From Massilia mucilaginosa (GTDB taxonomy: Bacteria > Pseudomonadota > Gammaproteobacteria > Burkholderiales > Burkholderiaceae_D): 64,000 nt of DNA. The stretch is from positions 219,756 through 283,755 of the forward strand of contig NZ_WHJH01000005.1 in the NCBI RefSeq assembly GCF_011682145.1. The letters are read 5' to 3'. The notes below the pieces were generated by a model. The model was not told the DNA's origin and searched no databases. It saw nothing but the letters and a program-made list of their open reading frames with translations. How positions within the stretch are numbered: position 1 is the stretch's first letter; each line of letters opens with the position of its first letter. This document shows positions 42,326-50,858 of the stretch, piece by piece. The position numbers and the translations under genes are program-made.

Positions 42326-43453
42326 TTACACGGGCAGCAGCTTCATATCGAAGACGCGCTCGAACAGCCATACGGCGGCAATCAGGGCGATGGCGACCGA
42401 CCCGGTGGTCATCAGCTGGCGGTAGAACCAGGTGCGGCGGGTCAGGAAGGCCAGCGGCAGAAACACCGCCACGATCGCCAGCTGCCCCAGCTCCACGCCC
42501 ACGTTAAAGCCGGCCAGGCTTAACACCAGGGAGCCTTGCGGCAGTCCCAGGTCGGCCAGCACGCCGGCAAAGCCGAAGCCGTGAATCAGGCCGAACACAA
42601 ACGCCGCCAATGGCCGCCGTCCGCGAAACAGCGGGTAAACGTTATTCACCGCCGCCAGCAGCACCGACGCTGCAATCGTCGACTCCACCCAGCGCGATGG
42701 CAGCGACAGCACCCCCAGGCTGGCCAGCGTCAATGTCAGCGAGTGCGCCAGCGTGAATGCGGTGACCACCTTGAGCACATCGAAAAAGGCGGCCCTCAAG
42801 GTCTGCGCCTCCTTCATCGCAATCGGCGCGATCACCGCCGGCAGCAGCAGCGCGAGCAGGAACAGGATGTGGTCGAAGCCGATCCAGATATGCCACACGC
42901 CGTGCCGGACGTAATCAAGAAACTGGGCCAACTTGCCGGGCGCGCGCAACGACAGCTCCTGGCGCGCCGCCTCGGGGCTGAAGATGGCCGTCGATGTCGC
43001 GCCTTCGTGTTCCAGCTTGACCAGGCCCTTGTGCTGCGGATCGAGGTCGGCGAACAGGCGGTAGCTCACGCCCAGCGCCGCGCCGCCGGCGGGGCAGGTG
43101 GCGTGAAAGCGCAGCACCGTGTAGGCACCATCGGTGTGATTGTCGATCAGCTGCTCGCCGGCGACGATGGGGCAGGGCGCCTCGCCGCTGGTCAGCGCCA
43201 GGCGCGCCAGCGCATAGGTGGCGATGGCCTCGTGCTGGCTGCGGATTTCATCCCAGGTCAGGTCGCCGTCGCCGTTCTGGTCGAGGTTCAGGGCAAAATC
43301 GAGGTCGCGCAGGGCGATGTCCCACTGGCCGCTAATCTGCTGACCGTCGACCTTGAGGGTCAGGTAGCTGTCGCTCGGCTTGTGGGCGCGCGCCGGCGCG
43401 GCCACCAGGGCCAGGGTCAGCATAATAAAGGCGATGAAGGCGCGGCCGGTCAT
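42326..43453 (-). CDS. HupE/UreJ-like membrane protein with extracytoplasmic domain
   Basis: 375 residues. A signal peptide (MTGRAFIAFIMLTLALVAAPARA) leads to a periplasmic domain (about 25-180) containing an EF-hand-like loop DQNGDGDLTWDE. Six to seven membrane helices follow, with the HupE/UreJ_2 motifs HIWIGFDHILFLLALLLP and FVFGLIHGFGFAGVLADLGLP, whose His/Asp/Gly pattern suggests metal handling. HupE/UreJ proteins are nickel permeases in hydrogenase and urease loci, but neither enzyme is encoded here. It overlaps the TPR gene by 4 nt and is last in the DUF4331 cluster. Metal specificity is unknown. Confidence 0.78.
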   Translation of the reverse strand: MTGRAFIAFIMLTLALVAAPARAHKPSDSYLTLKVDGQQISGQWDIALRDLDFALNLDQNGDGDLTWDEIRSQHEAIATYALARLALTSGEAPCPIVAGEQLIDNHTDGAYTVLRFHATCPAGGAALGVSYRLFADLDPQHKGLVKLEHEGATSTAIFSPEAARQELSLRAPGKLAQFLDYVRHGVWHIWIGFDHILFLLALLLPAVIAPIAMKEAQTLRAAFFDVLKVVTAFTLAHSLTLTLASLGVLSLPSRWVESTIAASVLLAAVNNVYPLFRGRRPLAAFVFGLIHGFGFAGVLADLGLPQGSLVLSLAGFNVGVELGQLAIVAVFLPLAFLTRRTWFYRQLMTTGSVAIALIAAVWLFERVFDMKLLPV

Positions 43454-44649
43454 GCGCCCGCCTTGATCTGCTTGATCAAACGCGCCACCGCCACATCTTC
43501 CAGCGCATGTTTGGCGACCCAGGCGATGACCGGTGCGGCGGCGGCCTTGTCGCCGGCTTTAGCGGCAGCTTCGAGCAGCACGATCATGTCGGCCGATTCC
43601 TTTTGCACAGCCCAGTTTTGCTGTGCCAGCGCCAGGGCGGTTCTGGCGTTAGCGCGGATGTGCAGTTCGTAACGCGCCTGTTCGCGCTGGTGGACGGTGT
43701 CGCCGCGCCGCATGGCGGCCTCAAACCGCGCCTTGAGTTCGGCATCGGCGTTGCGCAGTGCATCGCCAGTGTCGCCGGTGCCGCGCTGGCGCAGCGCCAG
43801 CGCGTGGCGCAGCAGCAGGCCGTCGATACGGGTGTGGTCCTTGACGAGTGCAATCACTTCGGACGCGCGCTGCTGCTCCAGCAAAAAGTCGGTGTAGGCG
43901 CCGAGCAGGTAGCTGTCGCGCGCGTCCAGGGCCAGTGCGCGCCTGAAGCGTTCTTCGGCGGCTTTGGCGTCGCCGCGCCGCTGCGCCATTTCGCCGAGCA
44001 GGGTCAGGACCCAGACCCGCATGCCGGCGTCGGCTTCCTGGTTGCGGCGCAGGGTCAGATCGAGCAGGGCTTCGCTTTTGGCCGAGCGTCCGGTCATGGT
44101 GCCCACGTTCGCCACGCAGGTAATCGTGAGCAGTTCGGTCGACAGCGACGACAGGCGTCCGCAGCTCGCGGTGGCGGCCTCGTAGTCGCCGCGCACGGTC
44201 TGCACGATGGCGAGGGTGAGCCAGGCTTGCGGATTGGCCGGGTCGGCGGCGACGATGGCGTCCAGGTCGCGCAGCGCTTCGGCGAAGTGGTGGGTACTTT
44301 GGAGCAGGATCGCGCGCAGCAGGCGCACCTCGGGCGGGGGCGCCGCCATCGACCACCACGGCGCCAGCGCGGCCTGGGCATAGCCGAAGTAGCGCGGATC
44401 GGTTTCCTGGCGCGCCACCGTGATGTAGCGCTGCGCGGTGCGGGTGGCCAGCGCCAGGTCGCTCGGGCTGGCCGCCAGTTGCGCGCGCAAGGTGGCCAGT
44501 TCGCGCTGGACCGGGTCGGCGCGGCGCGGCAGGCGCTCGACCACGGTGCTTGCGCTGGCCGGAATATGCGGCGCGGCCTGCGCCAGCGGCGTCAGGAGCG
44601 CGTACGCCAGCAGCGCGGGCGCGGTAAAGCGTGCGAATCGTGTCGGCAT
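43450..44649 (-). CDS. Secreted TPR-repeat protein
   Basis: 399 residues with a signal peptide (TAPALLAYALLTPLAQA). Residues about 55-330 consist of tetratricopeptide-like helix pairs, clearest in HFAEALRDLDAIVAADPANPQAWLTLAIVQ (about 120-150) and GDAKAAEERFRRALALDARDSYLLGAYTDFLLEQ. Such proteins are scaffolds. The stop overlaps the HupE-like start (ATGA), and the small lipoprotein and DUF4331 genes precede it, so the four products probably act together at the cell envelope. No catalytic motif is visible. Confidence 0.78.
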   Translation of the reverse strand: MPTRFARFTAPALLAYALLTPLAQAAPHIPASASTVVERLPRRADPVQRELATLRAQLAASPSDLALATRTAQRYITVARQETDPRYFGYAQAALAPWWSMAAPPPEVRLLRAILLQSTHHFAEALRDLDAIVAADPANPQAWLTLAIVQTVRGDYEAATASCGRLSSLSTELLTITCVANVGTMTGRSAKSEALLDLTLRRNQEADAGMRVWVLTLLGEMAQRRGDAKAAEERFRRALALDARDSYLLGAYTDFLLEQQRASEVIALVKDHTRIDGLLLRHALALRQRGTGDTGDALRNADAELKARFEAAMRRGDTVHQREQARYELHIRANARTALALAQQNWAVQKESADMIVLLEAAAKAGDKAAAAPVIAWVAKHALEDVAVARLIKQIKAGA

Positions 44650-44739
44650 GGTGTGTTCTCGGTGCGTGAGAATTTTCTGTTTTTTTGGGCGCGAACTCCG
44701 GCCGGAAAGCGGCTTCCCGGCCGGATGGACTGCAACGGC

Positions 44740-44979
44740 TTACAAGGCCGACGGTTCCGTGTCTTCCGGCGCGGTGCTGGCGATGGCGTCGATGCCGACC
44801 GCTTCGCTGTCGTCCGGCATGGCCGCCACGGTCGTCTTCACCGTGGTGAAGAAGGCGTCGGCGACCGGGCCGGTTGGTGGCGGCGCTGGCGTCGGCACCT
44901 CCGGCGGCGACGAGGTGTGCGTATCGCTGCCGCAGGCCGCCAGCAACAGCATGGCGCAGATCAGACTGAGTTTTTTCAT
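44740..44979 (-). CDS. Small lipoprotein of the DUF4331 cluster
   Basis: 79 residues. A lipoprotein signal with lipobox LLAAC (MKKLSLICAMLLLAACGSD) is followed by a Pro/Thr/Ser-rich linker and an acidic tail. The mature chain is only about 63 residues and has no recognised domain. A good ribosome site (AGGAGAGC) lies upstream. It sits 21 nt downstream of the DUF4331 gene and 90 nt upstream of the TPR gene on the same strand. Its conserved place in the cluster, if confirmed elsewhere, would argue for a specific role. Confidence 0.72.
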   Translation of the reverse strand: MKKLSLICAMLLLAACGSDTHTSSPPEVPTPAPPPTGPVADAFFTTVKTTVAAMPDDSEAVGIDAIASTAPEDTEPSAL

Positions 44980-45000
44980 GGTGCTCTCCTGATGGTGTGA

Positions 45001-46506
45001 TTACTTCTGCGGCGAACCAGGGATCGGCGATTTGAGGTACGGGAAGGCGGTGGTGACCATCGTCTCGTCCAGATACGCGCCATCGGTAAAGCGCAGGGCG
45101 CCGGCCGGTGCATCGGTGGGCGCGCAGCCGATGTTGATGGTGCACAGCTTGCCCATGACGACGCGCAGCGCCACGTCGACCACGTCGTCGCCCGGACGGC
45201 GGCCGTTCGGGAAGCCGGCGTTGTCGCCGTCAATCACGCCCAGGCGTTTTTGCGCGCCCGGCGCGGTCGGTGCGATCGAGGTATTCAGGCGCAGCATCTC
45301 GGACGCGGTGACGGTCTTCGGCTGGTTCACGCCCTTGATCCCGGTCAGGAAGGTCGCGACCAGGTCGTTGCGCGGGAAGTTGGTCGGGGCCTTGGCGCCG
45401 GCGCTGCCGTACAGGATCTCGACCAGCGCAGGCAGGGTCGGGTTGGTGACGTAGTCGGCGAACTGGCCGTCGGCCGACGGCTTGCTGTGGTTGAAGCGGT
45501 CCTTGTCCTTTAAGCCGATGACGACTTCATTGACCAGTGGCATGCCCAAGCGCGATACCTGGACCCAGGCGCCGCCTTCTTTCGAAACATCGGCGTCGGA
45601 CTTCGGCGTCGGGTTGATCAGGCGGCCCTGGCGCAGGCTGGCCGTGGTCCAGCCGCCGATGACCGGGTCGCCGGCGCTGGCGTTGAGCAGGCACGAGGTC
45701 GGCATTTCCATGCTCAGGGTGGTCACGTTCTTGTTGGCCAGGTCATCCCTGGCGCCTTTTTCGGCGTTGGCGCTGAACTCGACGGCAGGCGCCTTGATGT
45801 TGATCAGGTCGAACGTTTCGCCGAGGTTGACGACGAACGGGTCCTTGCGCTGGCCGACGAACAGTCTGGCCGGCGCCGAGCAGCCGGGCACGCTGACGTT
45901 GTACATGTGCTGGGCGGCGTAGGCGTCGTAGTTGGCGATCGACTTGTTGCCGATGTTGTCGAGCGGCTTGTCGAAGGTGGTGCCGCCGCCGTCGGCATTG
46001 GCGACGGCGGCGCGGGTGCCGCTGCGGCGGTCGCCGCGCACCACGGTAACGCTGAAGGTTTCGCGCACGTTGGCGCCGGCGGCGTTGGCGTCGGCGATCG
46101 GGCCGCCATTGATCACGAGCGGAATCGAGACTTTTTTGCCGCCCACGGTCAATTGCGTATCTTTATTGGTATTCTTGAAGCGGAACTGGAAGGTGATGTC
46201 TTCCTTGGCGTCGCCATTATTATCGACATGAATTTCGTAGAGCGCGTCCGGGTCCATCATGAAGTAATTCGGGCCGCCGTAGGCATCCTGCAGCGGCACA
46301 TAATTGGCGATCAGCGTTGTAAAATCGCTGCGGCCAGCCTGGTAACTGCGGAACATGTAGAAGTCGGTGGCATCGACCTTCGGACTGCGCGTAATGAAAG
46401 GCGCTTCCCGGTGGCTCGATGCGAATGCCGACGGCGCGAATGCGCAGGCCAGCAGGTTGCCTGCCAGTACCGCGCCGATGGTCGCCCGTAGTCTCATCTG
46501 ATTCAT
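45001..46506 (-). CDS. DUF4331 family secreted protein
   Basis: 501 residues. A signal peptide (MRLRATIGAVLAGNLLACAFAPSAFA) precedes the family hallmark SSHREAPFITRSPKVDATDFYMFRSYQ (about 30-56), followed by DALYEIHVDNNGDAKEDITFQFRF, an Asp/Asn loop likely to bind calcium, and LVNEVVIGLKDKDRFNHSKP and GRRPGDDVVDVALRVVMG further on. DUF4331 proteins are exported, probably beta-rich, and have no known biochemical role. It is the first gene of the minus-strand cluster with the lipoprotein, TPR and HupE-like genes. Two Cys pairs suggest disulfides in the mature protein. Confidence 0.85.
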   Translation of the reverse strand: MNQMRLRATIGAVLAGNLLACAFAPSAFASSHREAPFITRSPKVDATDFYMFRSYQAGRSDFTTLIANYVPLQDAYGGPNYFMMDPDALYEIHVDNNGDAKEDITFQFRFKNTNKDTQLTVGGKKVSIPLVINGGPIADANAAGANVRETFSVTVVRGDRRSGTRAAVANADGGGTTFDKPLDNIGNKSIANYDAYAAQHMYNVSVPGCSAPARLFVGQRKDPFVVNLGETFDLINIKAPAVEFSANAEKGARDDLANKNVTTLSMEMPTSCLLNASAGDPVIGGWTTASLRQGRLINPTPKSDADVSKEGGAWVQVSRLGMPLVNEVVIGLKDKDRFNHSKPSADGQFADYVTNPTLPALVEILYGSAGAKAPTNFPRNDLVATFLTGIKGVNQPKTVTASEMLRLNTSIAPTAPGAQKRLGVIDGDNAGFPNGRRPGDDVVDVALRVVMGKLCTINIGCAPTDAPAGALRFTDGAYLDETMVTTAFPYLKSPIPGSPQK

Positions 46507-46625
46507 GTTTCTCTCCTCATTATAGGTTTCACACTGATGTGTATGCGGATATACGCGGCGTTACCATCGCCGGATTCACTTTATGGCAAATAAATTTTTA
46601 TGAATGCAGTGTTAAGCTGAACCCC

Positions 46626-47615
46626 ATGAACAAAACAACCGAACCATTCCTGGCCGCCACTTTCATCAAAGAAATCGGGCGCGGCAAAAAAGGGGCGCGC
46701 AGCATGACGCGCGAAAACGCGCAGGTGCTGTACGGCGCGATGCTCGACGGCAGGGTGTCCGACCTGGAGCTGGGCGGCATTTTGCTGGCGATGCGCATCA
46801 AGGGCGAATCGGTGGACGAGATCGCCGGTTTCCTGGATGCGGCCGAGGCTTCCTTTGCGCCGCTGGCGGTGCCGGCCGGGGCGTATGCGCCGGTGCTCGT
46901 TCCCAGCTACAACGGTGCGCGCAAGCTGGCCAACCTGACGCCGCTGCTGGCCCTGCTGCTGGCGCGTGAAGGGGTGCCGGTACTGGTGCATGGCGTGACC
47001 AGCGATCCGGGCCGGGTGACGAGCTTTGAAATTCTGCGCGAGATGGGGCTCGCGGCGGCGGGTTCGGCAGGCGATGCGCAGGCGGCGTTTTCCGCCGGCA
47101 AGCCGGCCTTCATGCCGATCGAGACGCTGGCCCCGAAGATGGCGCAGTTGCTCTCGCTGCGCCGCATCCTGGGCGTGCGCAACTCGACCCATACCCTGGT
47201 CAAGATCTTGCAGCCGTTCGCCGGGCCGGCGCTGCGGCTGGTCTCGTACACGCATCCGGAATACCTGGAGATGCTGGGCGAATACTTCACGACCATCGCG
47301 CGCGAAGGGCGGGGCGACGCTTTCCTGATGCGCGGCACCGAAGGCGAAACCGTGGCCAACGCCAACCGGGCGCAGCAGATCGACTGGTTCCATGGGCTTG
47401 AACGCACCGTGCTGGTGCAGCGCGATGCACCAACGGATGACGTGGCGGAGGGGCCGGCCGAGCGCGACGCGGCCACGACCGCGGCCTGGATTAGCCGTGC
47501 GCTGGCGGGCGAGCTGCCTGTGCCGCCATCCATTACCGAACAAGTGGCACAGTGCTTGCTAGTTTCAAAGTCAATACAGGCAAACACAGGTGCGCATCAT
47601 GGGGAACAAAGGTAA
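46626..47615 (+). CDS. ybiB: DNA-binding protein YbiB (glycosyl transferase family 3-like)
   Basis: 329 residues from the ATG at 46626 (MNKTTEPFLAATFIKEIGRG). The fold is that of anthranilate phosphoribosyltransferase-like proteins: LDGRVSDLELGGILLAMRIKGESVDEIAGFLDA in the N-terminal helical domain (about 40-75) and LANLTPLLALLLAREGVPVLVHG and LRRILGVRNSTHTLVKILQPF in the alpha/beta part. The catalytic PRPP site is not conserved; E. coli YbiB binds nucleic acid. It overlaps cobA by 17 nt. In Burkholderiales this pair commonly lies with nitrate-assimilation genes, an association I recall and cannot test here. Confidence 0.85.
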   Translation: MNKTTEPFLAATFIKEIGRGKKGARSMTRENAQVLYGAMLDGRVSDLELGGILLAMRIKGESVDEIAGFLDAAEASFAPLAVPAGAYAPVLVPSYNGARKLANLTPLLALLLAREGVPVLVHGVTSDPGRVTSFEILREMGLAAAGSAGDAQAAFSAGKPAFMPIETLAPKMAQLLSLRRILGVRNSTHTLVKILQPFAGPALRLVSYTHPEYLEMLGEYFTTIAREGRGDAFLMRGTEGETVANANRAQQIDWFHGLERTVLVQRDAPTDDVAEGPAERDAATTAAWISRALAGELPVPPSITEQVAQCLLVSKSIQANTGAHHGEQR

Positions 47616-48414
47616 GGTTTATCTGGTTGGGGCGGGGCCGGGGGATCCGGAACTGCTGACCTTGAAGGCGGTGAAGGCGATCGCGGCGGCTGATGTGCTG
47701 CTGATGGACGACCTGGTCAATTTGGCGATCCTGGCGCACGCTGCGCCCTCGGCGCGCATCGTCCCCGTGGGCAAGCGCGGCGGCTGCCGTTCCACTTCAC
47801 AAGAATTCATCGAACGGCTGATGGTGGCCGAGGCGCGGGCCGGGCGGCAAGTGGTGCGGCTCAAGGGCGGCGACCCCTTTATTTTCGGGCGCGGCGGCGA
47901 AGAGCGCGCGCACCTGATGGCCGAAGGCGTCGAGGTCGAGGTCATCAACGGCATCAGCAGCGGGCTGGCGGCGCCCTCGTCGATCGGCGTGCCGCTGACG
48001 CACCGCGACTGGAGCTCGGGCGCGATCTTCGTGACCGGTCACGAGCGTGGCGACGAGGCGGGCAGTGCCCGCACGCCGGACTGGGCCTTGCTGGCGCAGA
48101 CCGGGCTGACCCTGGTGATCTACATGGGCGTGGCGCGCTGCCGGCAGATCCAGGCGGCGCTGCTGGCTGGCGGCAAGGCCGGCAGCACGCCGGTGGCCGT
48201 GATCCAGTCGGCGACCGGGGCGGGGCAGACGCAACTGCTGACGACCCTGGCCGACCTGGCCGACGACCTTGCCGTGTCCGGCCTGGGCAGTCCCAGCATC
48301 ATCGTGATCGGCGACGTGGTGCGTTGCGCAGCCAGCCTGAATTTTCCTAACCCGGTGCAGAGTTTCACTCAGCCCGCCAGCTTCAAACTCCTACAACCGG
48401 GGTCAGAGCTTTAA
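47599..48414 (+). CDS. cobA: Uroporphyrinogen-III C-methyltransferase (siroheme branch)
   Basis: 271 residues from the ATG at 47599; a GTG at 47590 in frame is possible. SUMT motifs: VYLVGAGPGDPELLTLKAVKAI, VVRLKGGDPFIFGRGGEE, VINGISSGLAAPSSIGVPLTHR and LVIYMGVARC. The enzyme methylates uroporphyrinogen III twice to precorrin-2, leading to siroheme for nitrite and sulfite reductases. It is coupled to ybiB by overlap. The last residues (LLQPGSEL) and the stop codon are encoded by the left arm of a palindromic repeat, so the natural C-terminus has been replaced or extended by a repeat insertion. Confidence 0.92.
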   Translation: MGNKGKVYLVGAGPGDPELLTLKAVKAIAAADVLLMDDLVNLAILAHAAPSARIVPVGKRGGCRSTSQEFIERLMVAEARAGRQVVRLKGGDPFIFGRGGEERAHLMAEGVEVEVINGISSGLAAPSSIGVPLTHRDWSSGAIFVTGHERGDEAGSARTPDWALLAQTGLTLVIYMGVARCRQIQAALLAGGKAGSTPVAVIQSATGAGQTQLLTTLADLADDLAVSGLGSPSIIVIGDVVRCAASLNFPNPVQSFTQPASFKLLQPGSEL

Positions 48415-48460
48415 TCTGCAACATTTTTGTTGCAGATTGGAGCTCTGACCCCGGTTGTAG
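48391..48460. repeat. 70-nt palindromic repeat that overlaps the end of cobA
   Basis: The unit folds into one hairpin of about 33 bp with a TTTT loop: the arm starting CTACAACCGGGGTCAGAGCT (48391-48410) pairs with 48441-48460, and AATCTGCAACA (48413-48423) with TGTTGCAGATT (48428-48438), joined by two G-T pairs. cobA's stop codon (48412-48414) is inside the left arm. It probably acts as a terminator before the baiN-like gene. GGGGTCAGAGCT-type palindromes look like mobile, dispersed units. Confidence 0.8.
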
Positions 48461-48557
48461 GGTTTTCTACCGATGGTTCGGACATGTTCGGACACTTGCC
48501 TGATACTGCGCGGTTTACAATCACTGTTTTAGTGATTAGCGGAAACCGGCATACGCC

Positions 48558-49766
48558 ATGGCAAAACAATTTGATGTAGCAGTGATCGGCGCGGGTGCGG
48601 CCGGGATGATGTGCGCGGCTGTCGCCGCCCAGCGCGGCAAACGGGTGGTCTTGATCGATCATGCGGAGAAACTTGCAGAAAAGATCAGGATTTCTGGCGG
48701 TGGGCGTTGTAACTTCACCAATATCAATACGGCGCCGCAGAATTTTTTGTCGGATAACCCCCATTTCTGCAAGAGCGCCTTGTCTCGGTATACCGCTCAG
48801 GATTTTCTGACGCTCGTTAAGAAACACCGCATCGGCTATCACGAGAAACATCGCGGCCAGCTGTTTTGTAATGAGTCGGCCGAGCAAATTATCCAGATGC
48901 TCAAGGCCGAGTGCGCCAGCGGCGATGTGACCTGGCGCATGCCGTCCAAGGTCGAGTCGCTGGAAAAGACCGCCGAGGGTTTCTTCATCCTCACCGATAG
49001 CGGCGAGATCCTGGCTGACAGCGTGGTCATCGCCACCGGCGGCTTGTCGATCCCGAAGATCGGCGCGACCGACTTCGGCTACCGCATCGCGGCCCAGTTC
49101 GACCTGAAGATGGTCGAGCCGCGCCCGGGCCTGGTGCCGCTCACGTTCGACGGCCCCAGCTGGGAAGCCTTCGTGCCGCTGGCCGGCATCGCCCTCGAAG
49201 TGGAGGTGGAAACCGGCTCCAACAAGGGCAAGGGCAACAAACGCGGCCATTTCCGCGAGGATTTGCTGTTCACCCACCGCGGCCTGTCGGGTCCGGCCAT
49301 CCTGCAAATTTCCAGTTACTGGCAGCCGGGCACGCCGATCATCGTCAATCTGCTGCCGGAAATGGATGTGGCGCAGGAGTTGATCGACGGCAAGAGCACG
49401 CTCAAGAAGCAGCTGGGCAACGTGGTCTCGCAGTGGCTGCCGGCGCGCCTGGCCGAGGGCTTGATCGCGGTGGCCGGCCTGACGCCGGACGCGCGCCTGG
49501 CCGATTTGCCCGATGCCAAGCTGCGCAAGCTGGGCGATGCCATCAACCGCTGGGCCATCGTGCCGACCGGCTCGGAAGGCTACCGCAAGGCCGAGGTGAC
49601 CCTGGGCGGCATCGATACGCGCGAGCTGTCGCAGCAGTCGATGATGGCCAACAAGGTGCCGGGCCTGTATTTCATCGGCGAGGCGGTCGATGTGACCGGC
49701 TGGCTGGGCGGTTACAACTTCCAGTGGGCCTGGGCCTCGGGCGTGGCGGCCGGGCAGGCGGTGTAA
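48558..49766 (+). CDS. FAD-dependent oxidoreductase, HI0933/BaiN-like
   Basis: 402 residues. An N-terminal FAD-binding motif VAVIGAGAAGMMCAA is followed by the family signature LAEKIRISGGGRCNFTN, then VVIATGGLSIPKIGATDFGYRIAAQF and LLFTHRGLSGPAILQISSYW, and a C-terminal FAD motif VPGLYFIGEAVDVTGWLGGYNFQWAWASG (about 370-398). Members are flavoproteins of mostly unknown substrate; a Clostridium homologue (BaiN) acts on bile acids, which is not expected here. The gene is single, preceded by an AATCACT/AGTGATT inverted repeat at 48519-48537. Confidence 0.87.
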   Translation: MAKQFDVAVIGAGAAGMMCAAVAAQRGKRVVLIDHAEKLAEKIRISGGGRCNFTNINTAPQNFLSDNPHFCKSALSRYTAQDFLTLVKKHRIGYHEKHRGQLFCNESAEQIIQMLKAECASGDVTWRMPSKVESLEKTAEGFFILTDSGEILADSVVIATGGLSIPKIGATDFGYRIAAQFDLKMVEPRPGLVPLTFDGPSWEAFVPLAGIALEVEVETGSNKGKGNKRGHFREDLLFTHRGLSGPAILQISSYWQPGTPIIVNLLPEMDVAQELIDGKSTLKKQLGNVVSQWLPARLAEGLIAVAGLTPDARLADLPDAKLRKLGDAINRWAIVPTGSEGYRKAEVTLGGIDTRELSQQSMMANKVPGLYFIGEAVDVTGWLGGYNFQWAWASGVAAGQAV

Positions 49767-49823
49767 GCGGCATCGCGGCGGCTGTTGCGAAATAGCAAAA
49801 GCAGAATGGCTTGAGCGAAAACC

Positions 49824-49852
49824 TTCCAAAGCTGTGGAAACGGTGCTATTAT
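49824..49852 (+). promoter_or_regulatory. Promoter of rpsU with extended -10
   Basis: TTCCAA at 49824-49829 and TATTAT at 49847-49852 are 17 nt apart, and TGC immediately before the -10 makes it an extended -10 element (TGnTATTAT). It lies about 37 nt upstream of the rpsU start codon. The rpoD promoter at 52.7 kb has the same TGC-TATnAT form. Confidence 0.65.
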
Positions 49853-49888
49853 CTCGTTCTTCCCTAAATCTAACGGTTTGATTTTTAC

Positions 49889-50101
49889 ATGACCACTATT
49901 CGCCTTAAAGAAAACGAGCCGTTCGAAGTCGCAATGCGTCGCTTCAAACGCACCATCGAAAAAACGGGTCTGCTGACCGAACTGCGCGCACGCGAGTTCT
50001 ACGAAAAGCCAACGGCTGAGCGCAAGCGCAAGCTGGCAGCTGCCGTCAAGCGCCACTACAAGCGCATCCGCAGCCAGCAACTGCCTAAGAAATTATTCTA
50101 A
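49889..50101 (+). CDS. rpsU: 30S ribosomal protein S21
   Basis: 70 residues, standard length: [20 protein letters not shown], then [28 protein letters not shown] (about 21-48) and a basic tail ending PKKLF. S21 sits near the anti-Shine-Dalgarno region of 16S rRNA and helps initiation. It starts the macromolecular-synthesis block rpsU-yqeY-dnaG-rpoD, with a promoter just upstream and a terminator-like hairpin at 50174. Confidence 0.97.
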   Translation: MTTIRLKENEPFEVAMRRFKRTIEKTGLLTELRAREFYEKPTAERKRKLAAAVKRHYKRIRSQQLPKKLF

Positions 50102-50173
50102 GACTGTCCAGTCGAACCTGATCCGGTGACGGCCAACAGCCTGTCCGGGTCATTGTTTTTACTGTAGTCGCAG

Positions 50174-50203
50174 ACCCGCTCCGGTTTACCGCAGCGGGTT
50201 TTG
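50174..50203 (+). terminator. Terminator after rpsU
   Basis: ACCCGCT (50174-50180) and AGCGGGT (50193-50199) form a 7-bp GC-rich stem followed by a short T-run. It lies 73 nt after rpsU, matching the attenuating terminator between rpsU and dnaG in the classic macromolecular-synthesis operon. Confidence 0.75.
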
Positions 50204-50274
50204 CTATTTGGTTTTTGCTGTAGTTTAGCTGCTGAATTACCCGATATCTATTAATTATCCATACGAGGATTGCC

Positions 50275-50724
50275 ATGGGCTTGAAAGAACAAATTACCGA
50301 CGACATGAAAGCGGCGATGCGCGCGAAAGAAGCGGCCAAGCTGGGTACGATCCGCCTGATCCTGGCCGAAATCAAGCGCCGCGAAGTCGATGAGCGCATC
50401 GAGCTCGACGATGAGCAAACCCAGGCGATCATCGAAAAAATGATCAAGCAGCGCAAGGATTCGATCAGCCAGTTTGAAAACGGCAACCGCCAGGATCTGG
50501 CCGATATCGAAAAAGCCGAGCTGGTCATCCTCGCCGCCTACATGCCTGCCGGCCTGTCGGAAGAAGAAATCGCCGCCGAAGTCGCCGCCGCCGTGACCGC
50601 CTCGGGCGCCGCCGGTCCGCAGGACATGGGCAAGGTCATGGGCCTGCTCAAGGCGAAATTGCCAAAAGGCACCGATATGAGCGCCGTTTCCGGCCTGATC
50701 AAGAAGGCGCTCGCGCCCGCCTGA
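50275..50724 (+). CDS. yqeY: GatB/YqeY domain protein
   Basis: 149 residues, the usual YqeY length. MGLKEQITDDMKAAMRAKEA, LGTIRLILAEIKRREVDERIELDD (about 25-48), MIKQRKDSISQFENGNR, IEKAELVILAAYMPAGLSEEEI and MGKVMGLLKAKLPKGTDMSAV are typical. The domain also forms the tRNA-binding tail of GatB; free-standing YqeY has no proven role. Its place between rpsU and dnaG is conserved in betaproteobacteria and supports a link to translation or replication. Confidence 0.92.
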   Translation: MGLKEQITDDMKAAMRAKEAAKLGTIRLILAEIKRREVDERIELDDEQTQAIIEKMIKQRKDSISQFENGNRQDLADIEKAELVILAAYMPAGLSEEEIAAEVAAAVTASGAAGPQDMGKVMGLLKAKLPKGTDMSAVSGLIKKALAPA

Positions 50725-50858
50725 TCGTCGTACGCGGCGTTCTTGCAGAACGCGGCTTCCCGACGCGGCAAGCCGACTCGCCCGCGTCTTGTCGCAGATC
50801 AAATCTGCGGCGGGCGCGGCGGTATAGTCTGACCTGACACAAAGACTGTTCATCGCAC

